From Thermogemmatispora carboxidivorans (GTDB taxonomy: Bacteria; Chloroflexota; Ktedonobacteria; Ktedonobacterales; Ktedonobacteraceae): DNA of 64,000 nt. The number at the start of each line of letters is the position of its first letter. Position 1 is the stretch's first letter. The DNA lies in the NCBI RefSeq assembly GCF_000702505.1, contig NZ_JNIM01000001.1, forward strand, positions 4,402,001-4,466,000, given 5' to 3'. Under the pieces are notes generated by a model, which worked only from the letters and a program-made list of their open reading frames with translations, had not been told where the DNA came from and searched no databases. Shown here piece by piece: positions 35,123-44,015 of the stretch. A program made the translations under genes and the position numbers.

Positions 35123-35419
35123 GCGGTCAGCGCATGCGGTGGCGTCTCCTCCACCCAGCCCGGACCTGGTCCCTGGAAAGGAGGAGCGCCCGCCATGTCC
35201 CACTTCGACTAAGCGTTCAAGCCAGCAGATTCCTTCCACTTCCAGTCAACACCCTTCTTCTACCAGCGCATAGCTAGCTGCAGTCGCCAGCGGTAGGAGG
35301 AGCCGGCGCCCGATCCACGGCGGGCGTCGAGCGCGCCCACCCTCCTCCGCTGGCCTCTCTCTTGCAGAGCAGGTCGCAGCCGTCAGAGCCAGGCGGCCCG
35401 AGTTGCGCACCCGCGCGCG
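35123..35419. other. Intergenic region with a possible broken peptide gene
   Basis: A good ribosome site (AAAGGAGG at about 35180) precedes ATG 35194, which reads only MSHFD before TAA; after the stop the same frame continues AFKPADSFHFQSTPFFYQRI and then stops. This could be a short gene killed by a nonsense change. A second frame starting at 35119 overlaps the previous stop but is very basic and unconvincing. Confidence 0.35.
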
Positions 35420-36133
35420 CTACTTCGCCAGATCGCGCGGATCGAAGTCGCGCGCTCTCTTGCGTATCTGCGACGGCCACGGATCGCTTAACTGGCGGCC
35501 AAGCAAGCGATGGGCCTGTTCTGTTGAGACCTGCCCTTCGCCCGGCACACGACCCCGGCGCAGCAGCAGCAGATCCAGCACCAGTGGCCCCAGCAACCCC
35601 CAAGCCAGAAAGGCAAAGCCGATCAGCAAGAGCCAGGTCGCCACCGGCCAATGATCATCGTAGAAGCCCCGGGGATAAGCGCGGTAGTCCGCCGTCGTAA
35701 AGGTGTACGGCTGGCCTTCTTTGGTCACCAGCGAAAAGGCCACCACGCGGTAGCCGCTGCCCGTCAGTCGCTCGCCGTTCTGCAGATTCAGCTCTACCGG
35801 CTGTCGCGCATCGCTCTCATAGACCAGAGAGAGCAGCCTGGGCTGCGTATCCGCAAAGACCCCGCCGGGATAGGGCGAAAAATCGGCGTCCTTGATCACG
35901 TAGAACTGCTGGCCGTGATTGATCTGCAGATAATCGTAGCCCTCGTCAGAAGAATAGTCCTGAAACCAGGCAATCGTAGGAGCATTCTGGAAGTGGACCT
36001 GATGAGAGGTCACGCCCCACAGAAAGCCGCCGATCAGCAAGCCCGCGGCAGCCAGCAGATTGCCGACGCGCGTTGAGAGCAGGAACCAGATCAGGCGCAG
36101 CAACGCCATTGCCAGATTGGCCAGATTGAACAT
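35420..36133 (-). CDS. Hypothetical membrane protein
   Basis: 237 residues, no family recognised. Hydrophobic helices at about 5-20 and 24-42 near the N-terminus and 164-190 near the C-terminus frame an extracytoplasmic beta-rich domain of about 110 residues (FQDYSSDEGYDYLQINHGQQFYVIKDADFSPYPGG, LNLQNGERLTGSGYRVVAFSLV). The cytoplasmic tail is basic and ends RARDFDPRDLAK. AAGGAGG lies close upstream of the ATG at 36133. It stands alone with no co-directed neighbour. Confidence 0.7.
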   Translation of the reverse strand: MFNLANLAMALLRLIWFLLSTRVGNLLAAAGLLIGGFLWGVTSHQVHFQNAPTIAWFQDYSSDEGYDYLQINHGQQFYVIKDADFSPYPGGVFADTQPRLLSLVYESDARQPVELNLQNGERLTGSGYRVVAFSLVTKEGQPYTFTTADYRAYPRGFYDDHWPVATWLLLIGFAFLAWGLLGPLVLDLLLLRRGRVPGEGQVSTEQAHRLLGRQLSDPWPSQIRKRARDFDPRDLAK

Positions 36134-36673
36134 GATACATGCAACCTCCTTACCTGGCCCACCTCGCCAGTCAAGGCCACGGACGAGGCGAGCAAGTTAT
36201 GAGCGTTGCTCACCGGGAAGAGCCAACCGAGCCGAGAGAAGGAGCAGTGGGCAGCCCGACACAGCTATTGGCGAGAGTGCTGCCCCGTCCCGGCAATGCC
36301 ACGCTACGCAGCAGAACAATTAGAAGTAGGAGCGAATACCATTGATCACGTACACAAGAAAAGAAACACCATGTCACACTCAAGTGACATCAAGGCCAGC
36401 AAAGAAGCAAGCGGTATACTTTCTTCTTCACCCCCTTTTAGTCTAAGGTCTTGCAAATTTCCATAAAAGGATACATAAATAGAAGTGGGGTATAACTTCT
36501 GCGGCGCGCCTTAGAGACAAGAACGGCTCGGATCAAGGTCACAATAGCAGCACATTCAGGAATCCTGGTCGAGAACTCTTCTCCTCGCAAAGCGTACCAT
36601 ATCACAGGAGAGACAGGCAGACAGACAGACAGACAAACCTGATTGAGCCAAACCCAGGCGGGGGGCAGTATGT
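36134..36673. other. 540-bp intergenic region
   Basis: No gene seen. It holds an inverted pair ATGTCAC-actcaa-GTGACAT at 36371-36390 that could be an operator, a TATACT at 36415-36420 without a good -35 partner, AT-rich DNA around 36440-36500, and a short (CAGA)n microsatellite at about 36609-36636 just before the next gene. Confidence 0.45.
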
Positions 36674-37210
36674 ATGCAACACACATCGCTGCACTGTGAG
36701 CCGACGCTGAGTGAACGCCTGCCATTGACTATTGGCCTGGTGGGAGGGGCTATCACCGCAGCGGGCCAGTTCCTGCTACTTTTCGCCCTTTTCTTCGACC
36801 AGCTCAGGCTGGCGTGGGCACCGGAGCTGCGGCTGCTCATGTTATTGGGCCTCTGGCTTGGGCTGCCCGGCAGCCTGGCCTTACTGCTGGCCAGCCTCAT
36901 CGCGCGCTGCACCGGGGTGCGCGACGATGGTTACACCGTCGGGGGAACGACCGGCTGTATCGCCGCCCTGCTGACCACCATTGGTAGCGGCGTCTGGCTG
37001 GTCATCACCATCGTCTCCATGCTACCGGCGACGCGATCCCCGCTCATCGAGCAGGGGGAAGGCGCCGCCTCCATGCCCAGCAGTCAACTGCTGGAGTTCT
37101 ACATCGTCCTCATCTTCATCAATCTACTCTCGTTCCTGCTCGCCCTGCTCGGAGGCATCATCGGCGGCAACCTTGGCTCAGCGCACGCCAACACCGCCGC
37201 GCCGCGCTAG
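36674..37210 (+). CDS. Hypothetical four-helix membrane protein
   Basis: 178 residues with hydrophobic segments at about 17-42, 51-75, 91-117 and 140-170. No signature residues or known family. The small loops (RCTGVRDDGYTVGGTTG; RSPLIEQGEGAASMPSSQ) show no conserved motif I can name. The ribosome site is weak. The gene is isolated between a long intergenic region and the convergent dihydrolipoamide dehydrogenase gene. Confidence 0.62.
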   Translation: MQHTSLHCEPTLSERLPLTIGLVGGAITAAGQFLLLFALFFDQLRLAWAPELRLLMLLGLWLGLPGSLALLLASLIARCTGVRDDGYTVGGTTGCIAALLTTIGSGVWLVITIVSMLPATRSPLIEQGEGAASMPSSQLLEFYIVLIFINLLSFLLALLGGIIGGNLGSAHANTAAPR

Positions 37211-37330
37211 CGCCCGGCAGCCATACGGGGCGGGCAGGCAGGCAGACAAGCTGGCTGGTTGAGAGCGGGCCGACCCGGCGGCCACCTCAGCCAGCTCCAG
37301 CGCTGCCCAGATCAGGCTTGCCCACCGCAG

Positions 37331-38707
37331 TCAGCGCCCAGCCGTCCGGCTCAGCACATGGATCGCCTGAGCCAGCGCCTCCTCGGCGCTCTCCAGCAGC
37401 CCCTCGCTCAGCGAAGGATGAGCATAGAGCAGCTCCGCCAGATCGGTCAGCGTTGCCCCCATCTCGATGGCCAGCACCCCAGCCGTGATCAGTTCGCCAG
37501 CGCGTGGCCCCACGATGGTCACCCCAAGAATAGTCTCATCCTCAGCATTCGCCACCACCAGGGCTGTTCCCGCCTCGCCGCCCAGCATCAGCGCGCGACC
37601 GTTGGCCCCCAGCGGAAAGCGTCCCGTTTTCACCCGATAGCCAGCGCGCTCGGCCTCCTGAGCCGAATAGCCGACGGCGGCCAGTTCCGGCGAGGACAGC
37701 ACCACGCGCGGCAGCGCCAGCGGCGCAAACTGCACCCGGCGCCCGCAGAGCGCCTCAGCCGCCACCTTGCCCTGTTTGATGGCCACGCTTGCCAGTGCTG
37801 GCGCTCCAGTGGCCGCGCAATCTCCGGCGGCATAGATGCGCGCAGCACTACTCTGCATCGAGGGCGAGACCAGAACGGCGCCGCGCTCATCGGTCTGCAC
37901 GCCCGCCGTCGCTAACTGCAGCCCCGCCGTGCGCGGGCGCAGCTCGCCGCAGACCACCAGCGGGCGCTCTTCCACCTGTTCCGGCGGCAGATTGCTGCTC
38001 ACCTGGACCCCAAGCTGACGCAGCCCGGCCTGCACCAGGCGCAGGGCCGCGGCCTCCACGCCCGGCAGCAGCTCCTCACCTGGCAGACAGAGCCGCACGC
38101 GCACCCCCAGGCGAGCAAAGAGCGTCGCCAGCTCCAGCGCCAGATAATCGGCCCCGGCCACCGTCAGTCTCTCTGGCAGCTCCTGCAGACTCAGGGCCTG
38201 CTCCGGCGTCAGCAGCGTCCGCCCATCGTAGTCCAGGCCCGGCGGCGGCACGGTCTCCGCCCCGACAGCGATCAGGCAGTGCTCGAACTTGAAGCGCTCG
38301 CCCTGCTCGCTCTCGACGCGCACCTCCTCGGGACCGAGAAACCAGGCCCGGCCCGCCACATACTGCACACGATTGCCGGCCAGCAAGCGCCGCACGCCCT
38401 CGGCCAGGCGCGCCACAATACTGGACTTCCAGGCTTGCAGGCGGCTCCAATCGAAAGTAACCCCCGTTAGCGCTATGCCCAGCGGCTCCAGCGCCTCGCG
38501 CCGCAGCCCGGCATAGCGCTCGCTGGCGGTCAGCAGCGCCTTCAGAGGGATGCAGCCCCGATGCAAGCACGTCCCCCCAGGCGGTACCGGATCAACCAGC
38601 GTCACCTGACGCCCCAACTGCGCGGCCCGAATAGCGGCCACATAGCCCGCCGGCCCCCCACCGAGGACCAACACATCGACCGCGGTGGGCACATCGCCCA
38701 CAACCAT
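37331..38707 (-). CDS. lpdA: Dihydrolipoamide dehydrogenase (E3)
   Basis: FAD flavoprotein of 458 residues that reoxidises the lipoyl arm of a 2-oxoacid dehydrogenase complex, passing electrons to NAD+. FAD site VLVLGGGPAGYVAAIRAAQLG near the N-terminus, redox motif GGTCLHRGCIP with the two active cysteines, a YAAGDCAATGAPALASVAIKQGKVAAE segment, and the C-terminal HAHPSLSE-equivalent YAHPSLSEGLLESA with the catalytic His. ATG at 38707 is chosen because conserved sequence begins there; the ribosome site is a GAGGGG about 12 bases away. It is the last gene of the E1-E2-E3 group. Confidence 0.94.
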   Translation of the reverse strand: MVVGDVPTAVDVLVLGGGPAGYVAAIRAAQLGRQVTLVDPVPPGGTCLHRGCIPLKALLTASERYAGLRREALEPLGIALTGVTFDWSRLQAWKSSIVARLAEGVRRLLAGNRVQYVAGRAWFLGPEEVRVESEQGERFKFEHCLIAVGAETVPPPGLDYDGRTLLTPEQALSLQELPERLTVAGADYLALELATLFARLGVRVRLCLPGEELLPGVEAAALRLVQAGLRQLGVQVSSNLPPEQVEERPLVVCGELRPRTAGLQLATAGVQTDERGAVLVSPSMQSSAARIYAAGDCAATGAPALASVAIKQGKVAAEALCGRRVQFAPLALPRVVLSSPELAAVGYSAQEAERAGYRVKTGRFPLGANGRALMLGGEAGTALVVANAEDETILGVTIVGPRAGELITAGVLAIEMGATLTDLAELLYAHPSLSEGLLESAEEALAQAIHVLSRTAGR

Positions 38708-38913
38708 AACGTTTGTACCCCCTCTCTCAGACAGCAGTCGCACCTCTCGCCGTGCTCTCGCCGCTCCGCTCCTGACCTCTAGCTGCGCCTGGTCTGGAGC
38801 AAGCAACAACGGGCCGGACCTCCCTGTCTCGGCCCGTTTCCCCCAGACAGCGCACACTCGTTCGCCGGTCAGCGCCGCCACTGCCTCCCCCCCACCCACC
38901 AGACCAGCCCGGC

Positions 38914-39255
38914 TCAACCGGAGCGCTCTTCAGCCAGCACCTCATCGACCAGGCGCCAACCATACTCCGTTAAGGTATGCCGGCCATGCTCGACACGGCG
39001 GAAGACATCCTTGAAGCGTGGACCCACCTTCAAAGGATGGCTGGCATTCTCCACGCGGCGCGGGCGTGCCGTCCCATACTTAATCTTCGAGACGCCATCG
39101 GAGCGCATCATCTGAAAGATCCCGGTATAGCTGCGCTCCCAGGTCGGGCGATCAATCCCGAGCTGGCGACGAATATCCTCGCGGCTAAAAATCTCCTTGC
39201 CCTCTTGTTTGACCAAAACGGCGACAGCCTTGATGATCTCTTCGGCAGTTGCCAC
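38914..39255 (-). CDS. Small winged-helix-like protein inside the dehydrogenase operon
   Basis: 113 residues. GTG start at 39255 with AGGAGG six bases upstream; an ATG-initiated longer frame is not supported. Helical N-terminus (TAEEIIKAVAVLVKQEGKEIFSREDIRRQLGIDRPTWERSYTGIFQMM) looks like a winged-helix domain with a recognition helix, followed by a basic strand (RPRRVENASHPLKVG) and a C-terminal helix (HTLTEYGWRLVDEVLAE). I cannot name the family. It lies between E2 and E3 on the same strand, so a regulator of the complex is possible. Confidence 0.65.
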   Translation of the reverse strand: MATAEEIIKAVAVLVKQEGKEIFSREDIRRQLGIDRPTWERSYTGIFQMMRSDGVSKIKYGTARPRRVENASHPLKVGPRFKDVFRRVEHGRHTLTEYGWRLVDEVLAEERSG

Positions 39256-39384
39256 GGTCGGCCTCCTTCCGACACGCTTGCCACAGGAGGGCCGGGCCAC
39301 GCAGCGCCTTTCCCCGTCTGCGCTGTGCGAACCGTCCCCCCTGACTGGACCATACATCAGTTGTTGAGATCAGACCAGATCAGA

Positions 39385-40698
39385 TCACACTGCATCAAGC
39401 AGCAATTGCTGCGGGTTCTCGACCAGCTCCTTGAAGCGCGCCAGAAAGGCCCCTGCCTGCGCTCCATCAATGAGCCGATGGTCGAAAGAAAGCGCCAACG
39501 GCAGGACCGGGCGGGCCACCAGCGAACCATTGCGCACGACGGCTTTCTCCTGGAGCCGGCCCACGGCCAGAATGGCCGCCTCGGGATAATTAATGATGGG
39601 GGTACCAGAGCTACCGCCGAAGCTGCCCACATTATTGAGCGTAAAGGTACTGCCCGTCAACTCGTGCAGGCCCAGCGTGCGCCGGCGCCCGCCCTCGACG
39701 AGGCGCTCCAGCTCGCTGGCAACCTGGGCCAGGCTCAGCCGATCGGCATGGCGCAAGACAGGCACCAGCAGCCCTTCGGGCGAAGCGGTAGCAATGCCAA
39801 TGTGGTAGACGCGCTTGTAGACAATCTCGCGCCGCTCCTCGTCGAGACTGGCGTTGAAGATGGGGAATTCCTTGAGCACGGGGATCAGTAGCTTGACCAG
39901 GAGAGGCAGATAGGTGAGGCGCAGCCCGCGCCGCTCGGCCACGGGTAAGAGAGCCTCGCGTAGGGCCACCAGGGCGCCGCCATCGGCCTCGTCGAAGGCC
40001 GTGGCATGGGGAATACTGCGCCAGGAACGTTCCATCCGCTCGGCTATCCGGCGACGCAGTCCCGTCAGCGCCTGACGCTCCTCCTCCGCCTCCGGCACCG
40101 CCCCGGGCTGGGGCTGCGCTCCATTGGCCGTGGCAGCGACCGCAACTGGCGGGGCTGGTTCTGACCTGCTCTCGGTGACTGCCGTTCGCTGGCGCTCGGC
40201 GAAGGCCCGCACATCGGCCAGCGTCACGCGCCCCTCCGGTGTCGACGGCGGGACCTGCTCCAGATCGACCCCCAGCTCAAAGGCCAGCTTGCGCACCGCG
40301 GGAGCCGCCAGCACGCGGCGCCGCCCCCCGCTCGCTGCTCTCGTCGCTGGGGTCACCGCCGTAGCGACGCCCCCCCCAGCCTGAGCTGTCGCTCCACCCG
40401 CGGCCACCGTCGCCTCAGTTGTTGCACTCCTTGCCGTTGTTGCAGTCGTTGCAGCCGTGGCGGCCTCTTCCTCAAAGACGACCAGCACCTCGCCCTTGCG
40501 CGCGCGCGTCCCCTCGCCGACGCGAATCTCCGCCACCCGGCCCGTCACCGGCGACGTAATCTCTGTCACCGCCTTATCGGTCTCCACCTCCGCAATCGCC
40601 TGGTAGGCTGTCACGCGCTCACCAACGCGCACCAGCCAGCGGCGAATCTCCGCCTCCTCCATACCCTCGCCCAGATCGGGCAATCTGAACTCGACCAT
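39385..40698 (-). CDS. 2-oxoacid dehydrogenase E2, dihydrolipoamide acyltransferase
   Basis: 437-residue core enzyme of the complex. Lipoyl domain 1-76 with the lipoylated Lys in EVETDKAVTEI; an Ala/Thr/Gly-rich linker; a peripheral-subunit-binding domain near 140-175 (LAAPAVRKLAFELGVDLEQVPPSTPEGRVTLADVRAF); and an acyltransferase domain with SFDHRLIDGAQAGAFL, in which the HxxxD catalytic residues are present. The ATG at 40698 starts the conserved lipoyl domain. Located between E1beta and the winged-helix gene. Substrate (pyruvate or branched-chain 2-oxoacid) cannot be decided from sequence alone; leucine genes next door favour branched-chain. Confidence 0.93.
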   Translation of the reverse strand: MVEFRLPDLGEGMEEAEIRRWLVRVGERVTAYQAIAEVETDKAVTEITSPVTGRVAEIRVGEGTRARKGEVLVVFEEEAATAATTATTARSATTEATVAAGGATAQAGGGVATAVTPATRAASGGRRRVLAAPAVRKLAFELGVDLEQVPPSTPEGRVTLADVRAFAERQRTAVTESRSEPAPPVAVAATANGAQPQPGAVPEAEEERQALTGLRRRIAERMERSWRSIPHATAFDEADGGALVALREALLPVAERRGLRLTYLPLLVKLLIPVLKEFPIFNASLDEERREIVYKRVYHIGIATASPEGLLVPVLRHADRLSLAQVASELERLVEGGRRRTLGLHELTGSTFTLNNVGSFGGSSGTPIINYPEAAILAVGRLQEKAVVRNGSLVARPVLPLALSFDHRLIDGAQAGAFLARFKELVENPQQLLLDAV

Positions 40699-40950
40699 AG
40701 CAAGCAAACCTCTTCCAACGCGAGCCAGGCCCGAACGCGGAGGCCAAAGCCCCCGCCCTCGCCGAGCGGACCTCATTGTTTGTTACCCGCCCCCTCGTCG
40801 CCATTTGGCCCGCATCTTCCTCTTTGATCTCGCAGGCGATCTTTTACCAACATCTTATCTTGCCAGCCCCCTGCACCCGTTCTCTGGCGTCAACCCCGCT
40901 CTGATTGCCGGAGAGAGCGCCGGGTGGGCCAGCGCCGTTCAGGGGTTCAT

Positions 40951-41937
40951 TCAGGGTTCCATCACCTGGCGCAGGGCTGCCAGCACCTTCGCCGGCGTTG
41001 GCAGATAGTAGTCCTCCACACCGGGCACCGGATAGGGCGTATCGTAGCCCGTCACCCGTGCCACCGGCTTCAGCAGCGAATAGAGACAGTGCTCATTGAT
41101 CAGCGCCGTCACCTCGGCCCCAATGCCACCGGCGCGCGGCGCCTCATGGACCACCACGGCGCGCCCCGTCTTCTCCACCGAAGAGACAATAGCCTCCTCA
41201 TCCAGCGGCCAGACCGTGCGCAGATCGATCACCTCCACACTGATTCCCAGCTCCTGCTGGGCCTGCTGGGCCGCCTCCAGCGCCACTGGCACCATCGCCC
41301 CATAGGAGAAGACACTGACATCCTCGCCCGCCTGCACCGTCTTGGCCTTCCCCAGCGGCACCGTATAGTACTCCTCCGGCGTCTCCTGACGGAACGAACG
41401 ATAGAGCTTGATATTCTCTAAGAAGAGCACCGGATCGGGATCGGCCACCGCCGCCGCCAGCAGGCCCTTGGCATCGTAGGGATTGGAAGGAATGACCACC
41501 TTGAGGCCCGGCGTCTGCAAGAAGACCCCCTCCAGACTATCCGAGTGCAGCTCGGGCGTGCGCACTCCTCCGCCGTAGGGCGAGCGCACCACCAGCGGAC
41601 AGCTAAAGGCCCCACCGCTGCGGAAACGCATGCGCGCCGCCTGCGTCACCAACTGGCTCATACAGAGGAAGAGAAAGCCGGCAAACTGGATCTCCGCAAT
41701 CGGGCGCAGCCCATAGACCGCCATCCCGACCGAGGTCCCGATAATGGCCGACTCTGCCAGCGGCGTATCGAAAACGCGCCGCTCGCCAAAGCGGCGCTGC
41801 AACTGATCGGTCACGCGGAAAACCCCGCCATTGAGGCCGATATCCTGGCCGAGCAAAACCACCCGCTCATCGCGCTCCAGCTCCAAAGCCAGAGCATCAT
41901 TGAGCGCCTCAATCATCGTCATAGAACGCAATGCCAT
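40951..41937 (-). CDS. 2-oxoacid dehydrogenase E1 beta subunit
   Basis: 328 residues of the transketolase-like beta subunit. Family motifs: ALRSMTMIEALNDALALELERD, the GQDIGLNGGVFRVTDQLQRRFG segment, ETPLAES-equivalent DTPLAESAIIGTSVGMAVYGLRPIAEIQF, HSDSLEGVFLQTPGLKVVIPSNPYDAKGLL, and the C-terminal RVTGYDTPYPVPGVEDYYLP. Start at 41937 has GGAGG eight bases upstream and lies 22 bp after the E1alpha stop; the longer frame upstream is only overlap. With E1alpha it decarboxylates a 2-oxo acid and acylates the E2 lipoyl arm. Confidence 0.95.
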   Translation of the reverse strand: MALRSMTMIEALNDALALELERDERVVLLGQDIGLNGGVFRVTDQLQRRFGERRVFDTPLAESAIIGTSVGMAVYGLRPIAEIQFAGFLFLCMSQLVTQAARMRFRSGGAFSCPLVVRSPYGGGVRTPELHSDSLEGVFLQTPGLKVVIPSNPYDAKGLLAAAVADPDPVLFLENIKLYRSFRQETPEEYYTVPLGKAKTVQAGEDVSVFSYGAMVPVALEAAQQAQQELGISVEVIDLRTVWPLDEEAIVSSVEKTGRAVVVHEAPRAGGIGAEVTALINEHCLYSLLKPVARVTGYDTPYPVPGVEDYYLPTPAKVLAALRQVMEP

Positions 41938-41959
41938 CGCGCTCACCTCCCTTCCTTCC

Positions 41960-43057
41960 TCATCGCCGCTCGCCCGGCTGCGGCTGGGATGGAGACGGCG
42001 AAACAAAGCGCAGCAGCTCGGCGCGCTGCTCCTGCAGACGTGGCGGCAGGGTCGCGCTGACATAGGCAAAGAAGCTATCGGGAGCCATCGGCGGCATAGC
42101 CTCAGCCTCGCGCACCGCCGCATCGATCTCCGCCTGTACGGCAGCCCCGATCTCCTCATCCTGCTCCTCGCTGAGCAGATCACGGCGCCGCAAAAACTTC
42201 TGCAGGCGGGCAATGGGGTCCCTGGCGCGCCAGGCCTCGACCTCGACAGGGTCGCGGTAGCGGCTGGCATCGTCGGCAGTTGTATGCGAGCCGAGACGGT
42301 AGGTCAGCAGCTCGATCAGGGTCGGCCCATCGCCAGCGCGTGCCCGTTCCACCGCCTGGCGCACCGTCTCGTAGACCGCCAAAATATCGTTGCCATCGAC
42401 CAGGGCCGCAGGCACCCCGAAGCCGATGCCACGGGCCGCCAGCGTCGGCGCCGCCGACTGACGATGGCGCGGCACACTGATGGCCCAGCCATTGTTTTGC
42501 ACGATGATCACCGCCGGAGCACGGAAGACCCCGGCGAAATTGAGGGCCTCGTTAAAGTCGCCCTCGGAGGTCGCCCCATCGCCGCAGACACCGACCGCTA
42601 CCACCGGATCACCGACAATCTTGGCCGCCATCGCCAGGCCCACCGCATGCGGAATCTGTGTCCCAATCACAATCTGATAGGGGAGACAGCGCGTCTCAGC
42701 GGGCCAATTGGGAGGAGTATAGCCCCGGAAGGAATAGACGAGGGTACTGAGAGGCACACCCTTGACGATCAATGAAGCAATCTCACGATACGAGGTCGCC
42801 AGCCAATCTTGGGGCTGCAACGGCGCGGCCAGTCCCACAGTGGCCGCTTCCTGACCGGTGAGGGAGCCGAAGGTCGTGGCCCGTCCCTGACGCTGCATAG
42901 CAATAATGCGGTCCGAGAAAGCCCGCGCCAGGCGCATCATCCGGTAGAAATAGAGCAGGCGCTCCGGCGAGAGAGCAGGCATCTCTCCCACCAGGTTGCC
43001 CTCGGGATCAAGAATCTGAAAAGGGACCAGACCGGGATCAATCTGGTGAATCGCCAC
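41960..43057 (-). CDS. 2-oxoacid dehydrogenase E1 alpha subunit
   Basis: 365 residues. The thiamine diphosphate motif GDGATSEGDFNEALNFAGVFRAPAVIIVQNN is intact, as are SYREIASLIVKG and TYRLGSHTTADDASRYR, the last typical of the 2-oxoisovalerate/acetoin/pyruvate alpha subunits. GTG start at 43057 with AGGAG six bases upstream. It is first in the E1-E2-E3 operon, 247 bp after leuD on the same strand; no terminator was seen between them. Confidence 0.95.
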   Translation of the reverse strand: MAIHQIDPGLVPFQILDPEGNLVGEMPALSPERLLYFYRMMRLARAFSDRIIAMQRQGRATTFGSLTGQEAATVGLAAPLQPQDWLATSYREIASLIVKGVPLSTLVYSFRGYTPPNWPAETRCLPYQIVIGTQIPHAVGLAMAAKIVGDPVVAVGVCGDGATSEGDFNEALNFAGVFRAPAVIIVQNNGWAISVPRHRQSAAPTLAARGIGFGVPAALVDGNDILAVYETVRQAVERARAGDGPTLIELLTYRLGSHTTADDASRYRDPVEVEAWRARDPIARLQKFLRRRDLLSEEQDEEIGAAVQAEIDAAVREAEAMPPMAPDSFFAYVSATLPPRLQEQRAELLRFVSPSPSQPQPGERR

Positions 43058-43304
43058 TTTGCGCTCCTTTTCTTGTGTATTCGCTCCGCGCGGAGGCGGG
43101 CCGCAGCCTGACGCTCATCGGCCACACATCCGCAGCGGAGTGACCGGTCTGCAGACGTCCTTGCTCGCAGCCGCGCCGCGCTGCTCTGTCACCCCCTCCT
43201 GCCTGGTCTGGCCTGGTCAATCGAACGACAACAGACAGCCTGGCAGCGGAAGGCGAGAGGGAGGGCGGCGCAGCCGAGACCACAACGGAAGAGTGACACC
43301 CTTG

Positions 43305-43925
43305 TCACTTCAGACTGAAGACCCAGGGAGCTTCTTGCTGCCGACGCTCCTCAAAGGCGCGGATCTCATCGAGATGCGAGAGCGTCCAGCCGATATTATC
43401 GAGGCCCTGCAGCATGGCCTGCTTGCGGAAAGCATCGATCGGGAACTGGAAGACGCGCCCGTCAGGTGTGGTCACCGTCTGGGCCGCCAGATCGACCTCC
43501 AGAGTATAGCCCTCGGTCGCCTCGACCTCCTTGAACAGCTCCAGCACCGTTGGCTCGGGGAGCGTTACCGGCAGAATGCCATTGTTGAAGCAGTTATTGT
43601 AGAAGATATCGGCGAAGCTGGGAGCGATCACGCAGCGGAAGCCGTACTCGCGGATCGCCCAGGGGGCATGTTCGCGCGAAGAGCCGCAGCCGAAATTATC
43701 GCCGGCCAGGAGGATCGTCGCCCCCTGATAGCGGGGTTGATTGAGGACGAAATCGGGGTTGGGCGTCTGATCGTCGCCCAGGTAGCGCCAGTTAGCAAAC
43801 AGGGCCTGGGCGAAGCCGGTGCGGCTAATCGTCTTCAAGAAGCGCGCCGGCGTAATCTCATCCGTATTAACGTTCGTTCGATTCAGCGGGGCGACCAGCC
43901 CCTTCAGGCGGGTAAAGGGTTCCAT
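43305..43925 (-). CDS. leuD: 3-isopropylmalate dehydratase small subunit
   Basis: 206 residues; with LeuC it isomerises 2- to 3-isopropylmalate in leucine synthesis. Family motifs include [46 protein letters not shown] and [17 protein letters not shown]. Its ATG lies 90 bp after the leuC stop on the same strand. Length is normal and no defect is visible. Confidence 0.96.
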   Translation of the reverse strand: MEPFTRLKGLVAPLNRTNVNTDEITPARFLKTISRTGFAQALFANWRYLGDDQTPNPDFVLNQPRYQGATILLAGDNFGCGSSREHAPWAIREYGFRCVIAPSFADIFYNNCFNNGILPVTLPEPTVLELFKEVEATEGYTLEVDLAAQTVTTPDGRVFQFPIDAFRKQAMLQGLDNIGWTLSHLDEIRAFEERRQQEAPWVFSLK

Positions 43926-44015
43926 TCTCTCGCTCTGCCTCCTTCTACAAGGCGCTCTCTCTTTGCACGCGCTCTTTCTGTCCGCACTGCTGGCCAGGTC
44001 CAGCGCTGTTCCATC

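Noticed and set aside
36609..36636. CAGA microsatellite as a CRISPR or phase-variation element
   Set aside because: Only about five short units without spacers and outside any reading frame; likely simple slippage DNA.
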